Part shown: one piece after another, positions 8,416 through 16,744 of the stretch
Numbering within the stretch: position 1 is the stretch's first letter
Layout: the number at the start of each line of letters is the position of its first letter
Source: Sagittula sp. P11
GTDB taxonomy: Bacteria > Pseudomonadota > Alphaproteobacteria > Rhodobacterales > Rhodobacteraceae
Direction: 5' to 3'
Length of the DNA: 64,000 nt
Assembly (NCBI RefSeq): GCF_002814095.1
Contig: NZ_CP021913.1
Location: forward strand, 1,860,001-1,924,000
Translations under genes and position numbers: made by a program
The notes under the pieces: model-generated
The model's database searches: none
Told to the model about the DNA's origin: nothing
Seen by the model: the letters and a program-made list of their open reading frames with translations, nothing else

Positions 8416-9459
8416 TCAGGCCGCGCCGGGAAAGCGCGCCCGCGTGCGGTTGGCGAAGGCCACGAGCGACAGCATCACCGGCACCTCGACCAGCACGCCG
8501 ACCACGGTGGCCAGCGCCGCGCCGGAGTTCAGCCCGAAGAGCGAGATCGCCACGGCCACCGCCAGTTCGAAGAAGTTCGACGTGCCGATCATCGCGCAGG
8601 GGGCGGCGATGCGATGCGGGACCTTGAGCAGGAAGGCCGCGCCGTAGGCCAGCGCGAAGATGCCGTAGCTCTGGATCAGGATCGGCACGGCGATCAGGGC
8701 GATGACCACGGGACGGCTCAGGATGACCTCGCCCTGCAGGCCGAAGAGGATCGCGACCGTGGCGACGAGACCGATCATCGACAGCGGTTTGACCCGGGCC
8801 GAGAAGGAGTCGATCGCTGCGTCCGACCCCAGCACGCGGCGGGTGATCAGCCCGGCGATCAGCGGCAGCACGACGTAAAGCACCGTCGCCAGCACCAGCG
8901 TGTTCCAGGGCACCGCGATCTCCGTCACGCCCAGCAGCAGCGCCACGATGGGCGCGAAGGCCACGACCATGATGAGGTCGTTCACCGAGACCTGCACCAG
9001 CGTGTAGGTCGCATCCCCGCGCGTGAGCTGCGACCAGACGAAGACCATGGCCGTGCAGGGGGCGGCGCCCAGCAGGATCAGCCCGGCGATGTACTGGGAG
9101 GCATCCTCGGGCGCGATCCACGGCGCAAAGATGTGGTCGAAGAACAGCACCGCCAGCAGCGCCATGGTGAAGGGCTTGATCAGCCAGTTGACCGTCAGCG
9201 TCACCAGAAGGCCCTTCGGCTGCTTGGCCACGCCCGCCACCGCGCCGAAGTCGACGCCGACCATCATCGGGTAGACCATGGCCCAGATCAGCACCGCGAC
9301 GACAAGGTTGATGGAGGCGACCTCGGCCCCCGCAATGGCCTGCACCAGCCCCGGCGCCACCACGCCGACCGCGATGCCGGCGATCATGGCCAGCGCGACC
9401 CATAGGGTCAGCAGGCGTTCGAAGGGGCCCATGGGTTGCGGTTCGGCGGCGTCGCTCAT
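8416..9459 (-). CDS. acr3: ACR3 family arsenite efflux permease
   Basis: A 347-residue, ten-helix inner-membrane carrier of the ACR3 (bile/arsenite/riboflavin) family that expels As(III), driven by the proton gradient. The conserved cysteine motif [15 protein letters not shown] at about 130-144 and the [18 protein letters not shown] loop near 70-88 are diagnostic. It is transcribed away from arsR; the shared 125-base gap holds overlapping promoters and two copies of a likely ArsR operator. No arsenate reductase gene is adjacent, so arsenate reduction, if present, is encoded elsewhere. Confidence 0.93.
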   Translation of the reverse strand: MSDAAEPQPMGPFERLLTLWVALAMIAGIAVGVVAPGLVQAIAGAEVASINLVVAVLIWAMVYPMMVGVDFGAVAGVAKQPKGLLVTLTVNWLIKPFTMALLAVLFFDHIFAPWIAPEDASQYIAGLILLGAAPCTAMVFVWSQLTRGDATYTLVQVSVNDLIMVVAFAPIVALLLGVTEIAVPWNTLVLATVLYVVLPLIAGLITRRVLGSDAAIDSFSARVKPLSMIGLVATVAILFGLQGEVILSRPVVIALIAVPILIQSYGIFALAYGAAFLLKVPHRIAAPCAMIGTSNFFELAVAVAISLFGLNSGAALATVVGVLVEVPVMLSLVAFANRTRARFPGAA

Positions 9460-9500
9460 CGTTCCCTCCGGCCCGGTCTGCGGGCTGTCATGATGGTGTC

Positions 9501-9520
9501 ATTTCGCGGAATCCCGAATT
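9501..9520. promoter_or_regulatory. Likely ArsR operator, acr3 side
   Basis: ATTTCGCGGAATCCCGAATT, a dyad (TTCG...CGAA) almost identical to the site at 9565-9583 next to arsR. It covers the predicted transcription start region of acr3. Confidence 0.65.
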
Positions 9521-9527
9521 GAGGGCG

Positions 9528-9556
9528 GTGTAGCCCCCGCCCGCCGATCTTGTCAA
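9528..9556 (-). promoter_or_regulatory. acr3 promoter
   Basis: On the minus strand, -35 TTGACA (9556-9551), 17 bases, then a -10-like CTACAC (9533-9528). The -35 element lies on the same bases as the arsR -35 on the other strand. Confidence 0.55.
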
Positions 9557-9578
9557 GATTCGTCATTTCGCGTATTCA
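9550..9578 (+). promoter_or_regulatory. arsR promoter, apparently leaderless
   Basis: -35 TTGTCA (9550-9555), 17 bases, -10 TATTCA (9573-9578). Transcription is predicted to begin at about 9585, which is the A of the arsR ATG, and no ribosome site precedes that ATG. Confidence 0.6.
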
Positions 9579-9583
9579 CGAAA
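9565..9583. promoter_or_regulatory. Likely ArsR operator, arsR side
   Basis: ATTTCGCGTATTCACGAAA, a dyad with arms TTTCG and CGAAA that spans the arsR -10 box. It shares the core ATTTCGCG-A-TC-CGAA with the site at 9501. Confidence 0.65.
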
Positions 9584-9584
9584 C

Positions 9585-9908
9585 ATGGATCAGGCCAAGG
9601 CAACGGACGCTTTCACCGCACTGGCGCACGATGTGCGGCTGTCGGTGTTCCGTCTGCTGGTAAAGCGCGGTCCGGAGGGGACGCCCGCGATGGAGGTGGG
9701 GCGGCTTCTGGATCTCAAGCCCTCGACCCTGTCGGGCCACCTGTCGGTGCTGAAACGCGCGGGCCTCGTGACGGCGACGCGCCAGCACCGCGAGGTGCTA
9801 TATGCACCGAACTTCGCGGCGGTTAACGGGCTGGTGACCTTCCTGCTGGAGGACTGCTGCGGCGGCGATGCGGCGGCCTGCGCCGGAATCGGCCTGCCGC
9901 TGCGCTGA
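9585..9908 (+). CDS. arsR: ArsR family arsenite-responsive repressor
   Basis: A 107-residue winged-helix repressor that should leave DNA when As(III) binds. The recognition helix is around LKPSTLSGHLSVLKRAGLV (44-62). The usual helix ELCVCD cysteines are absent; instead three cysteines lie at the C-terminal end (Cys91, Cys92, Cys99 in EDCCGGDAAAC), the arrangement known from the Acidithiobacillus ferrooxidans type of ArsR. It is divergent from acr3 with two matching dyads in between, so autoregulation plus control of acr3 is likely. The ATG follows the promoter without a leader. Confidence 0.9.
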   Translation: MDQAKATDAFTALAHDVRLSVFRLLVKRGPEGTPAMEVGRLLDLKPSTLSGHLSVLKRAGLVTATRQHREVLYAPNFAAVNGLVTFLLEDCCGGDAAACAGIGLPLR

Positions 9909-9997
9909 CCCCCGCGCCCGCCCGGAAGGACAGGCGGTTTGACGGCTGTGCCGCGCAGGGCCTAGCATGGCCGCGAGCAACCGGAAGGACCGCGGCC

Positions 9998-10627
9998 ATG
10001 CCGATGGAGACGTACCTGATCTACCTGGCCGCCGTGGCGGTGTTCTTTGCGACGCCACCCGACACCAGCCAGCTTCTCATCATCTCGAACAGCGTGCGCC
10101 ACGGGCTGCGGCGGAGCGTGTTCACCATCGCCGGGGACCTGACGGCCAACTGCCTGCAGATGACCGGAGCGGCCTTCGGGCTGGCCGCGATCATCGCCAC
10201 CTCGGCCAGCGCGTTCCTCTGGATCAAGTGGCTTGGCGTCGCCTACCTGCTGTGGATCGGTGTGCAGCTTGTCCTCGCGAAGGAGCGGGCCGGGGACGTG
10301 TCGGCCAATGCCTCCGGCCAGTCCTTCCGCCTGTTCCGGCAGGGCTTCGTCACCTCCATGGCGAACCCCTTCGCCGTGGTGTTCTTCGGCGCGCTCTTCC
10401 CGCAGTTCATCGACCCCGGCGCGCCGGTGCTGCCGCAGCTTCTGATCCTCGGGGTCACCTACCTGGCGGTCGACGGGGCGATCCTGCTGCTGTGGGGCTG
10501 GCTGGGCATCCGGGCGGCAGCCGTGCTGAAGCGGTATTCCTTCGGGCTGGTGAACAAGGTGTGCGGCGCGCTGATGATCGCCGCGGCCGGGCTGCTGGCC
10601 AGCAAGGATTTCCAGCCGCAGAAGTGA
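9998..10627 (+). CDS. LysE family exporter
   Basis: A 209-residue inner-membrane exporter of the LysE/RhtB family with about six helices. The family N-terminal pattern is visible in YLIYLAAVAVFFATPPDTSQLLIISNSV (note PPD, where PGP is usual) and the central GFVTSMANPFAVVFFGALFPQF near 124-145. Members export amino acids or related small molecules; the substrate cannot be read from sequence. AAGGA lies eight bases before the ATG at 9998. It stands alone, downstream of arsR with a 90-base gap. Confidence 0.88.
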   Translation: MPMETYLIYLAAVAVFFATPPDTSQLLIISNSVRHGLRRSVFTIAGDLTANCLQMTGAAFGLAAIIATSASAFLWIKWLGVAYLLWIGVQLVLAKERAGDVSANASGQSFRLFRQGFVTSMANPFAVVFFGALFPQFIDPGAPVLPQLLILGVTYLAVDGAILLLWGWLGIRAAAVLKRYSFGLVNKVCGALMIAAAGLLASKDFQPQK

Positions 10628-10835
10628 TCTGGGGCCATTGCGCAAGCGGGAGCACAGGGGAAGAGGCGGAGGGTCCCCCAGCCATTGGCTTAGGCTGATG
10701 CCGTGCATGCGGGATGACCTTTGGCCAGGACGTCATGCTCCCGGAGAAAGCTCCGGTATCTGGCTGCAGAGGTCGGCTTGGCGGACAATCCCGCCATTCA
10801 TCCGTTGGCTGCCTTGGTGCAATCCGTAGCGGTTC
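10628..10835. other. Convergent gap
   Basis: About 208 bases between two convergent genes. A small hairpin, CCGGAG-AAAG-CTCCGG, near 10741-10756 is the only structure I see. Confidence 0.3.
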
Positions 10836-11519
10836 TCAGTTCACCGGGAAGAGTTTGTTGAATTCCACTGCTCCATTCCGAGAGAAGGTCACGATCCGGG
10901 TTTTCTGATCCCGCTTGGCCCAGGACAGCTCCTCGAACCGACCGAGGAATGCGCGCCCCAAGCTGCCCGCCAGATGCGACCGCCGTTCACTCCAGTCGAG
11001 GCATTCTCGGCAAACAGGCGCGCGCGCCTTGCGCAGGCCCGCGACGTCGATGCCAAATTCGGCGGAGAATGCCGCCCCGGTCTCGGTCAGTCTCAGGTCT
11101 TCGCCACCCTGGACCAGATGCCCCTGCGCGATAAGGCTGTCGAACATCTGTGTGCCCATATCCCCGGCGAGATGGTTGTAGCAGACACGCGCCTGGCGCA
11201 GTTCCGCATCCCGCGGGCCGGTGCGTTTGCGCAAATGACCCGACCCCGCCGCGAGACCCATCAAACCTTCGAGCACATGGGCCACCTCGTCACTGGCAAG
11301 CGCGAAGTACTTGTGTCGTCCTTGTTTCCGGGGCCTCAACAAGCCGCCATCATCGAGCTTCGACAGGTGCGAGCTGGCGGTCTGGACCGTCACTCCCGCT
11401 TCTTCCGCCAGTTCGCTGACCGTCAGGGCTTTCCCGCTCATGAGCGCGGTCAGCATGTTGGCGCGGGCGGGATCGCCGATCAAAGCAGCTATTCGCGCGA
11501 TATCCGGACCTTCTTTCAT
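10836..11519 (-). CDS. ArsR-type winged-helix transcriptional regulator
   Basis: A 227-residue regulator, about twice the length of a simple ArsR. The N-terminal 90 residues carry the winged helix (ALTVSELAEEAGVTVQTASSHLSKL with a GRHKYFAL wing); the C-terminal half is a separate domain with cysteines at CYNHLAGD and PVCRECLDW that could bind a metal or a ligand. It is divergent from a NIPSNAP/ABM gene pair and a perfect palindrome sits two bases from its start codon, so it probably represses itself and that pair. The signal is unknown. Confidence 0.85.
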   Translation of the reverse strand: MKEGPDIARIAALIGDPARANMLTALMSGKALTVSELAEEAGVTVQTASSHLSKLDDGGLLRPRKQGRHKYFALASDEVAHVLEGLMGLAAGSGHLRKRTGPRDAELRQARVCYNHLAGDMGTQMFDSLIAQGHLVQGGEDLRLTETGAAFSAEFGIDVAGLRKARAPVCRECLDWSERRSHLAGSLGRAFLGRFEELSWAKRDQKTRIVTFSRNGAVEFNKLFPVN

Positions 11520-11521
11520 AG

Positions 11522-11537
11522 TTCGATCTTGATCGAA
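11522..11537. promoter_or_regulatory. Palindromic operator between ArsR-type gene and NIPSNAP gene
   Basis: TTCGATC-TT-GATCGAA, a perfect seven-base inverted repeat with a two-base centre, two bases upstream of the regulator ATG. On the minus strand TTGCTT lies 17 bases from a weak -10 (CAAGAT) inside the site, so this regulator mRNA may also be leaderless. Confidence 0.6.
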
Positions 11538-11592
11538 GCATCTGCAGAAAGCAACCGGCTATGGTCGGAGGACACGCTGCAAGGAGTCCATC

Positions 11593-11916
11593 ATGCTGAC
11601 ATGCGTAATCCGCTACCATATCGATCCGACGAAAAAAGCCCAGTTTGAGGAGTATTCCCGCAATTGGGGGCAGGCGATCCCGCGCTGTGGAGCCGACCTG
11701 ATCGGCTACTACGCCCCGCACGAAGGGTCATCCACGCTCGCTTACGGCATCTACAATGTCGCGAGCCTTGCAGACTACGAAGCCTACCGCGCGCGTCTTG
11801 CCGCCGACCCGCTAGGCCGCGAGAACTACGAGTTCGCCCAGAAGGAGAAGTTCCTGCTCCGGGAAGACAGGACCTGGCTCAAACTCGCTTCCGCGTCGCA
11901 TGGAGACGGCGCATGA
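11593..11916 (+). CDS. NIPSNAP family protein
   Basis: A 107-residue ferredoxin-like (dimeric alpha-beta barrel) protein of the NIPSNAP family. It opens with MLTCVIRYHIDPTKKAQFEEYSRNW and carries the family-like DYEAYRARLAADPLGRENYEFA region. Such small proteins often act in oxidation of small molecules or are of unknown role. AAGGAG lies six bases before the ATG. Its stop overlaps the ABM gene start (ATGA), and both lie divergent from an ArsR-type regulator, suggesting an inducible stress or detoxification pair. Confidence 0.85.
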   Translation: MLTCVIRYHIDPTKKAQFEEYSRNWGQAIPRCGADLIGYYAPHEGSSTLAYGIYNVASLADYEAYRARLAADPLGRENYEFAQKEKFLLREDRTWLKLASASHGDGA

Positions 11917-12260
11917 TCGCCGTCATTTTCGAGGTCGAACCGGCGGAGGGTCGCAAGGACGAGTACCTCGACATCGCTGCCGAGATGCGTCCGATGCTCG
12001 ATGATGTCGAAGGTTTCATCTCGGTCGAGCGGTTCCAGAGCCTGACCGATCCGCGCAAGATCCTGTCCCTGTCGTTCTTCGAGGATGAAGACGCGATCAC
12101 ACACTGGCGCACCCTCAATGCCCATCGAGGCGCACAAACGAAGGGGCGCAGTGGGGTCTTCGATGACTACCGCTTGCGGATCGCCAGCGTGATCCGGGAC
12201 TACGGCATGTTCGACCGGGCCCAAGCTCCGGCTGACAGCAGCAAAGCGCATGCGACCTGA
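11913..12260 (+). CDS. Antibiotic biosynthesis monooxygenase (ABM) domain protein
   Basis: A 115-residue ABM-type protein of the dimeric alpha-beta barrel fold. MIAVIFEVEPAEGRKDEYLDIA and the FISVERFQSLTDPRKILSLSFFEDEDAITHWR core are typical; the last 25 residues are an extra tail. Members include cofactor-free quinone-forming monooxygenases and heme degraders, but the catalytic residues vary, so the reaction is open. It starts within the NIPSNAP stop (ATGA at 11913). Confidence 0.85.
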   Translation: MIAVIFEVEPAEGRKDEYLDIAAEMRPMLDDVEGFISVERFQSLTDPRKILSLSFFEDEDAITHWRTLNAHRGAQTKGRSGVFDDYRLRIASVIRDYGMFDRAQAPADSSKAHAT

Positions 12261-12325
12261 GTTCGGTCCACTCACTGACCAAGCCCACGTTCGCGGCACA
12301 GCGGAAACCTAACCGAAATGGGCTC

Positions 12326-12354
12326 GAAGCGGTCATTGGAGTACGAACCGCTTC
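12326..12354 (+). terminator. Hairpin after NIPSNAP-ABM operon
   Basis: Arms GAAGCGGT and ACCGCTTC around a 13-base loop, about 65 bases after the ABM stop. There is no T tract, so termination here is a guess. Confidence 0.3.
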
Positions 12355-12375
12355 CTGGATTGCAGGAGTACTTTG

Positions 12376-12406
12376 CATGAAAAAAGGCGGGGTTTCCCCC
12401 GCCTTT
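12376..12406 (-). terminator. Intrinsic terminator after clpB
   Basis: Arms AAAGGCGGGG and CCCCGCCTTT with a four-base loop. On the minus strand the stem ends in TTTTTTC, so it terminates clpB; the plus-strand T run is shorter but may also stop the ABM transcript. Confidence 0.85.
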
Positions 12407-12429
12407 CTCGTAGCTTTCCGGCGTCCGGA

Positions 12430-15042
12430 TCAGTGCACCACGGCATCGTCCGGCTTGGGCCGGTTGGTGGCGCCGACGCGGTCGCCGATCAGGAGGCCTT
12501 CTGCCCCGGCAGAGACCGGAACCACGTCGCCGTCGTTCACGTCGCCGGACAGGAGCATCTCTGCCAGCGGGTCCTGCAGGGCGCGCTGGATCACCCGCTT
12601 GAGCGGACGCGCACCGAACACCGGGTCGTAGCCCTCGTCCGCCAGCCACGCCTTGGCCGCATCGTCCAGCTCCAGCCGGATCTTGCGGGCCGCGAGGCGC
12701 TTCAGCAGACGGCGGAGCTGGATCTCCACGATGCCGCCCATGTCCTCGCGCTTCAGCCGGTCGAAGATGATCGTCTCGTCGAGACGATTCAGGAACTCCG
12801 GCCGGAAATGGGCGCGCACGGCGTCCATCACGTCACGCTTGGCCTGGCCGCCGTCAGCGCCGTCGGGCAATTGGCTGAGGGCCTGGGAGCCGAGGTTCGA
12901 CGTCAGCACGATCAGCGTCTGCTTGAAGTCCACGGTGCGGCCCTGACCGTCGGTCAGCATGCCGTCATCGAGGACCTGCAACAGCACGTTGAACACGTCC
13001 GGGTGCGCCTTCTCGACCTCGTCGAACAGCACGACCTGATACGGACGCCGCCGCACGGCTTCGGTCAGGACACCGCCCTCGTCGTAGCCCACGTAGCCCG
13101 GAGGCGCGCCGATCAGGCGGGCCACCGCGTGCTTCTCCATGAACTCCGACATGTCGATGCGGACCATCGCCGAGTCGTCGTCGAACAGGAACTCTGCCAC
13201 GGCCTTCGTCAGCTCGGTCTTGCCGACGCCGGTGGGGCCGAGGAACAGGAAGCTGCCCAGCGGACGGTTCTCGTCGTTGAGACCCGCACGCGCCCGGCGC
13301 ACGGCATTCGCAACGGCGGTCACCGCCTGGTTCTGGCCGACAACCCGGCGATGCAGGTTCTCTTCCATGCCCAGCAGCTTCTCGCGCTCGCCTTCCAGCA
13401 TCTTGCCGGCGGGGATACCGGTCCAGCGCTCCACGACAGAGGCGATCTGGTCCGGGCGCACCGCTTCCTCGACCATGACGTCGTCGGACGCCTCGGCCTC
13501 GGCAAGCTGCTTCTCCAGCCCCGGGATGATGCCGTAGGACAGTTCCCCGGCGCGGGCGAGGTTGCCCTGCCGCTTCACCTGCTCCAGTTCGGCGCGGGCC
13601 CGGTCGAGCTGCTCCTTCAGGTCGTTGGCCGAGGCCAGCTTGTCACGCTCCGCCTGCCAGCGCGCGGTCATCTCCGCGCTCTGTTCCTGCAGGTCGGCCA
13701 GGTCCTTCTCCAGCTTCTCGAGCCGGTCCTTCGAGGCCTGGTCATCCTCGGACCGCAGGGCTTCGACCTCGATCTGCTTCTGCAGGATGTCGCGGTCGAG
13801 CGCGTCGAGTTCCTCCGGCTTCGAGTCCACCTCCATCCGCAGACGGCTGGCGGCCTCGTCCATCAGGTCGATGGCCTTGTCCGGCAGGAAGCGGTCGGTG
13901 ATGTAGCGGTGAGACAGCTGTGCCGCCGCCACCAGCGCGGAGTCGGCGATCCGCACGCCGTGGTGCAGTTCGTACTTCTCCTTGATGCCGCGCAGGATCG
14001 AGATGGTGTCGTCGACCGTCGGTTCCTCGACCATGACCGGCTGGAAACGCCGCGCCAGCGCCGCGTCCTTCTCGACGTGCTTGCGGTACTCGTCCAGCGT
14101 GGTCGCGCCGACGCAGTGCAGCTCGCCCCGCGCCAGGGCCGGCTTCAGCAGGTTCGACGCATCCATCGCGCCGTCCGCCTTGCCCGCGCCGACCAGCGTG
14201 TGCATCTCGTCGATGAAGAGCACGATCTCACCGGCGGCCGAGGTGACCTCCGACAGGATCGACTTGAGCCGCTCCTCGAATTCGCCGCGGTACTTCGCAC
14301 CGGCAATGAGCGCACCCATGTCGAGCGCCAGAAGACGCTTGTTCTTCAGGCTTTCGGGCACGTCGCCGTTGATGATGCGCAGGGCGAGGCCTTCCGCGAT
14401 CGCGGTCTTGCCGACGCCCGGCTCACCGATGAGCACCGGGTTGTTCTTGGTCCGGCGGCTGAGCACCTGCATGGTCCGGCGGATTTCCTCGTCCCGTCCG
14501 ATGATCGGGTCGATCTTGCCCTCGCGGGCGCGCTCCGTCAGGTCCAGCGTGTACTTCTTCAGCGCCTCATAGCTGTCTTCGGCATTGGCGCTGTCCGCCG
14601 TGCGCCCCTTGCGCACGTCGTTGATGGCCGTGTTCAGGCCCTGCGGCGTGACCTTGCCCGCTTCCAGCGCTTCCTTGGCGGGGGATTTCACCATGGCCAG
14701 CGCCATGAGCATCCGCTCCACCGGGACAAAGCTGTCGCCGGCCTTCTTGGCGATCTTCTCTGCCTCGTCCAGCACCTTGCCGGTGGCGGAATCGAGGTAC
14801 ACCTGCCCGGCATCGCCGGACACCTTGGGGATCTTCGCCAGCTTGGTATCCAGCACCTGCACAACGCGCTTCGGCTCTCCGCCGGAAGCTGCGATCAGGT
14901 TGGGTGCAAGCCCCTGCTCATCGTCCATAAGCGCCTTGAGAAGGTGCTCCGGGGCCAGCTTCTGGTGGCTCTCCCGCATCGCGATGGTCTGCGCCGCCTG
15001 AATGAAGCCGCGCGCACGCTCCGTGAACTTGTCCAAGTTCAT
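12430..15042 (-). CDS. clpB: ATP-dependent chaperone ClpB
   Basis: An 870-residue AAA+ disaggregase that, with DnaK, pulls proteins out of aggregates after heat stress. Domains in order: N-domain (1-145), first AAA+ module with Walker A GEPGVGKT near 204, the coiled-coil middle domain (about 400-530), second AAA+ module with GPTGVGKT near 600 and a small C-terminal domain. The start at 15042 has AAAGGAG six bases upstream; the frame is open further up, but that region carries the promoter. A sigma-32-type promoter lies about 80 bases upstream. Monocistronic, with its own terminator. Confidence 0.97.
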   Translation of the reverse strand: MNLDKFTERARGFIQAAQTIAMRESHQKLAPEHLLKALMDDEQGLAPNLIAASGGEPKRVVQVLDTKLAKIPKVSGDAGQVYLDSATGKVLDEAEKIAKKAGDSFVPVERMLMALAMVKSPAKEALEAGKVTPQGLNTAINDVRKGRTADSANAEDSYEALKKYTLDLTERAREGKIDPIIGRDEEIRRTMQVLSRRTKNNPVLIGEPGVGKTAIAEGLALRIINGDVPESLKNKRLLALDMGALIAGAKYRGEFEERLKSILSEVTSAAGEIVLFIDEMHTLVGAGKADGAMDASNLLKPALARGELHCVGATTLDEYRKHVEKDAALARRFQPVMVEEPTVDDTISILRGIKEKYELHHGVRIADSALVAAAQLSHRYITDRFLPDKAIDLMDEAASRLRMEVDSKPEELDALDRDILQKQIEVEALRSEDDQASKDRLEKLEKDLADLQEQSAEMTARWQAERDKLASANDLKEQLDRARAELEQVKRQGNLARAGELSYGIIPGLEKQLAEAEASDDVMVEEAVRPDQIASVVERWTGIPAGKMLEGEREKLLGMEENLHRRVVGQNQAVTAVANAVRRARAGLNDENRPLGSFLFLGPTGVGKTELTKAVAEFLFDDDSAMVRIDMSEFMEKHAVARLIGAPPGYVGYDEGGVLTEAVRRRPYQVVLFDEVEKAHPDVFNVLLQVLDDGMLTDGQGRTVDFKQTLIVLTSNLGSQALSQLPDGADGGQAKRDVMDAVRAHFRPEFLNRLDETIIFDRLKREDMGGIVEIQLRRLLKRLAARKIRLELDDAAKAWLADEGYDPVFGARPLKRVIQRALQDPLAEMLLSGDVNDGDVVPVSAGAEGLLIGDRVGATNRPKPDDAVVH

Positions 15043-15120
15043 CTTACTCTCCTTTGCACAAGCACCCTGTTGCGACCGCGCCTGCACAAGGCAGCGCCCG
15101 GCCTTCTGGGCCTCACATCC

Positions 15121-15150
15121 TAAATGGGCGTGTTTGCGCAGCCCTTCAAG
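15121..15150 (-). promoter_or_regulatory. Sigma-32 heat-shock promoter of clpB
   Basis: Minus strand: CTTGAA (15150-15145) and CCCATTTA (15128-15121) with 16 bases between, a good match to the RpoH pattern CTTGAA/CCCATnT. It leaves a leader of roughly 70 bases before the clpB ATG. Confidence 0.75.
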
Positions 15151-15155
15151 ATATT

Positions 15156-15173
15156 CGTTGCAAAAATGCAACG
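15156..15173. repeat. Palindrome upstream of the clpB -35 box
   Basis: CGTTGCA-AAAA-TGCAACG, a perfect seven-base inverted repeat about five bases upstream of the clpB -35 element, flanked by ATTCG and CGAAT. It may be a regulator site shared by clpB and pyrF. Confidence 0.5.
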
Positions 15174-15314
15174 CGAATGGTGCGGTCGATACGGCGGGCC
15201 GCGGGCGCCCCGGCCCGGTCGGCAAACCCGCGGCGCCCGGGCCGTCAGGACCCCCGGCGTGCTTGACGCGACTCGTCGGGGCGGTCACATGGGGAAAACC
15301 TCAGGAGCCCCGCC

Positions 15315-16070
15315 ATGACCCTTGCCCGTGCCACCGAACAGAACGCCCCCACCGCCGCCGACGACCGGCTGATCGTGGCGCTGGACGTCCCGAACGTGCT
15401 GGAGGGCATCGACCTCGTGCAGAAGCTGGGGGATGCGGTGTCCTTCTACAAGATCGGGCTCGGGATGCTGACCGGCGGCGGGCTGGCGCTGGCCAACGAG
15501 CTGAAGGCCGAGCACGGCAAGCGCATCTTCCTCGACATGAAGCTGTTCGACATCGGCGCCACGATCGAGGCGGCGGTGCGGGGCATCGCGCAGTTCGACC
15601 TCGACTTCCTCACGGTGCACGGCGACCCCTACGTGGTGCGCGCCGCCAAGGAGGGCGCCGCCGGGTCGGACCTGAAGATCCTTGCTGTCACGGTGCTGAC
15701 CTCGCTGGACCGCGACGACCTCGATTCCGCGCTCATCAAGGATGGCGTCATCCCGGACCTCGTGACCGAACGGGCCGGGCGCGCCTTCGACGCCGGAGCG
15801 GACGGGGTGATCTGTTCGCCGAACGAGGCGGCGTTGGTCCGCGCCCTGCCGGAGGCCGATGGCCGCCTGATCGTCACGCCGGGCGTGCGCCCCTTCGGGG
15901 CCGACGTGGGCGACCAGAAACGCATCGCAACCCCGGCCCAGGCGATTCGCGACGGCGCGGATCACATCGTGGTCGGCCGCCCAGTGCACCGCGCCGCATC
16001 GCCCCGGAAGGCCGCCGAGGCCATCGTGGCCGAGCTCCGCTCGCCCCAGGCGCAGCGCGCGAACTCCTGA
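15315..16070 (+). CDS. pyrF: Orotidine 5'-phosphate decarboxylase
   Basis: A 251-residue TIM-barrel enzyme that decarboxylates OMP to UMP, the last step of pyrimidine synthesis. The signature FLDMKLFDIGAT (about 74-85) carries the catalytic Asp-Lys-Asp set, and the C-terminal TPGVRPFGADVGDQKR and DHIVVGRPVHRA stretches bind the phosphate. The N-terminal 17 residues are an extra tail. AGGAG-like sequence (CAGGAG) precedes the ATG. Divergent from clpB across 272 bases. Confidence 0.95.
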   Translation: MTLARATEQNAPTAADDRLIVALDVPNVLEGIDLVQKLGDAVSFYKIGLGMLTGGGLALANELKAEHGKRIFLDMKLFDIGATIEAAVRGIAQFDLDFLTVHGDPYVVRAAKEGAAGSDLKILAVTVLTSLDRDDLDSALIKDGVIPDLVTERAGRAFDAGADGVICSPNEAALVRALPEADGRLIVTPGVRPFGADVGDQKRIATPAQAIRDGADHIVVGRPVHRAASPRKAAEAIVAELRSPQAQRANS

Positions 16071-16097
16071 TCATTTCAATCACGCCCTGAAACATGT

Positions 16098-16141
16098 GAG
16101 CCGCCTAGATCCAGCAGGATTCAGGCGGCTCTATCGCTATA
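16098..16141 (+). terminator. Hairpin after pyrF
   Basis: Outer arms GAGCCGCCT and AGGCGGCTC plus inner GATCC/GGATT give a long stem 28 bases after the pyrF stop. The following bases are T-poor, so this is a probable but weak terminator. Confidence 0.5.
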
Positions 16142-16226
16142 TCTGGTCGATTTTGGAACCGATTCGCGAAGGTTCGCGTTTTTCCACCGTAAGAAGTGCA
16201 GAAATGCCGGTCTGACGGAGATAAAC

Positions 16227-16454
16227 GTGGCTCAGGTTCGAAATAATTTGACACGTGGTCGTGATGCAACGGCTGTCGTCCGGTCAACGATGGGCAAAAA
16301 GGCGCCGAATCCTGCGCTGACTTCCGCTTACACATTGGAGTCATGGGGAAATTCCATACCTGATTCCGTGATGAAACTTATCCACAACTTCTTACGTTAT
16401 GTATACACAGGGGCCGAAAGTGGGGCCCGTTACAAAAAAGGGTTGAGGTTATGA
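16227..16454 (+). CDS. Candidate 75-residue ORF before the small conserved-looking ORF
   Basis: A possible small gene with a GTG start; GGAG lies six bases upstream. It ends in an ATGA overlap with the next ORF, which argues for translation. Against it, the stretch is clearly lower in G+C than the window average, I recognise no family, and it contains a perfect TTATCCACA (16378-16386) and a near match GTATACACA (16401-16409), so it may be a regulatory leader rather than a gene. Confidence 0.3.
   Translation: MAQVRNNLTRGRDATAVVRSTMGKKAPNPALTSAYTLESWGNSIPDSVMKLIHNFLRYVYTGAESGARYKKGLRL
16378..16409 (+). promoter_or_regulatory. DnaA-box-like pair
   Basis: TTATCCACA (16378-16386) is a perfect DnaA box and GTATACACA (16401-16409) differs from the consensus at the first base. 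With only two boxes this looks like a possible regulatory site, not an origin. Confidence 0.35.
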
Positions 16455-16729
16455 GCGATATGACACCCCGAATTCACGACGTCCGTTACAACGCCGCCGA
16501 ACAGTGCTTCGAGGCCCTTGTGACCCTTCACACGCCGGGTGGACGGGTGCGCGTGGCCAGCACCTTCTCCGCGCCGATGACCACCGATTTCGAGGCCGCG
16601 TCGCGCGGACTGCTGAACACGGCACTGATGGCGATGGGCGACCGCGCCGCGCTGAAGTCGCGCGAGTTGCGCAAGCCGATCGTTCCGCCGCGCAGCCCGA
16701 TGGCGTCGCACATGCCGCACGCCGCCTGA
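16451..16729 (+). CDS. Hypothetical 92-residue protein upstream of tandem sRNAs
   Basis: A small cytoplasmic protein I cannot assign. The first 60 residues look folded (IHDVRYNAAEQCFEALVTLH with a beta-type alternation, then FEAASRGLLNTALMAMGDRAALKSRELR helix), and the tail PIVPPRSPMASHMPHAA is probably disordered. A weak GAGG precedes the ATG. Sixteen bases after its stop begins the first of two homologous structured RNAs, so the RNAs may be cut from its 3' untranslated region, much as the CcsR RNAs of R. sphaeroides follow a small ORF. Confidence 0.65.
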   Translation: MSDMTPRIHDVRYNAAEQCFEALVTLHTPGGRVRVASTFSAPMTTDFEAASRGLLNTALMAMGDRAALKSRELRKPIVPPRSPMASHMPHAA

Positions 16730-16744
16730 TCCGTTTCCGTCTTT

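Noticed and set aside
16378-16409. Replication origin at the DnaA-box-like motifs
   Set aside because: Only one perfect and one imperfect box, no unwinding region, no dnaA, parAB or repABC genes nearby.
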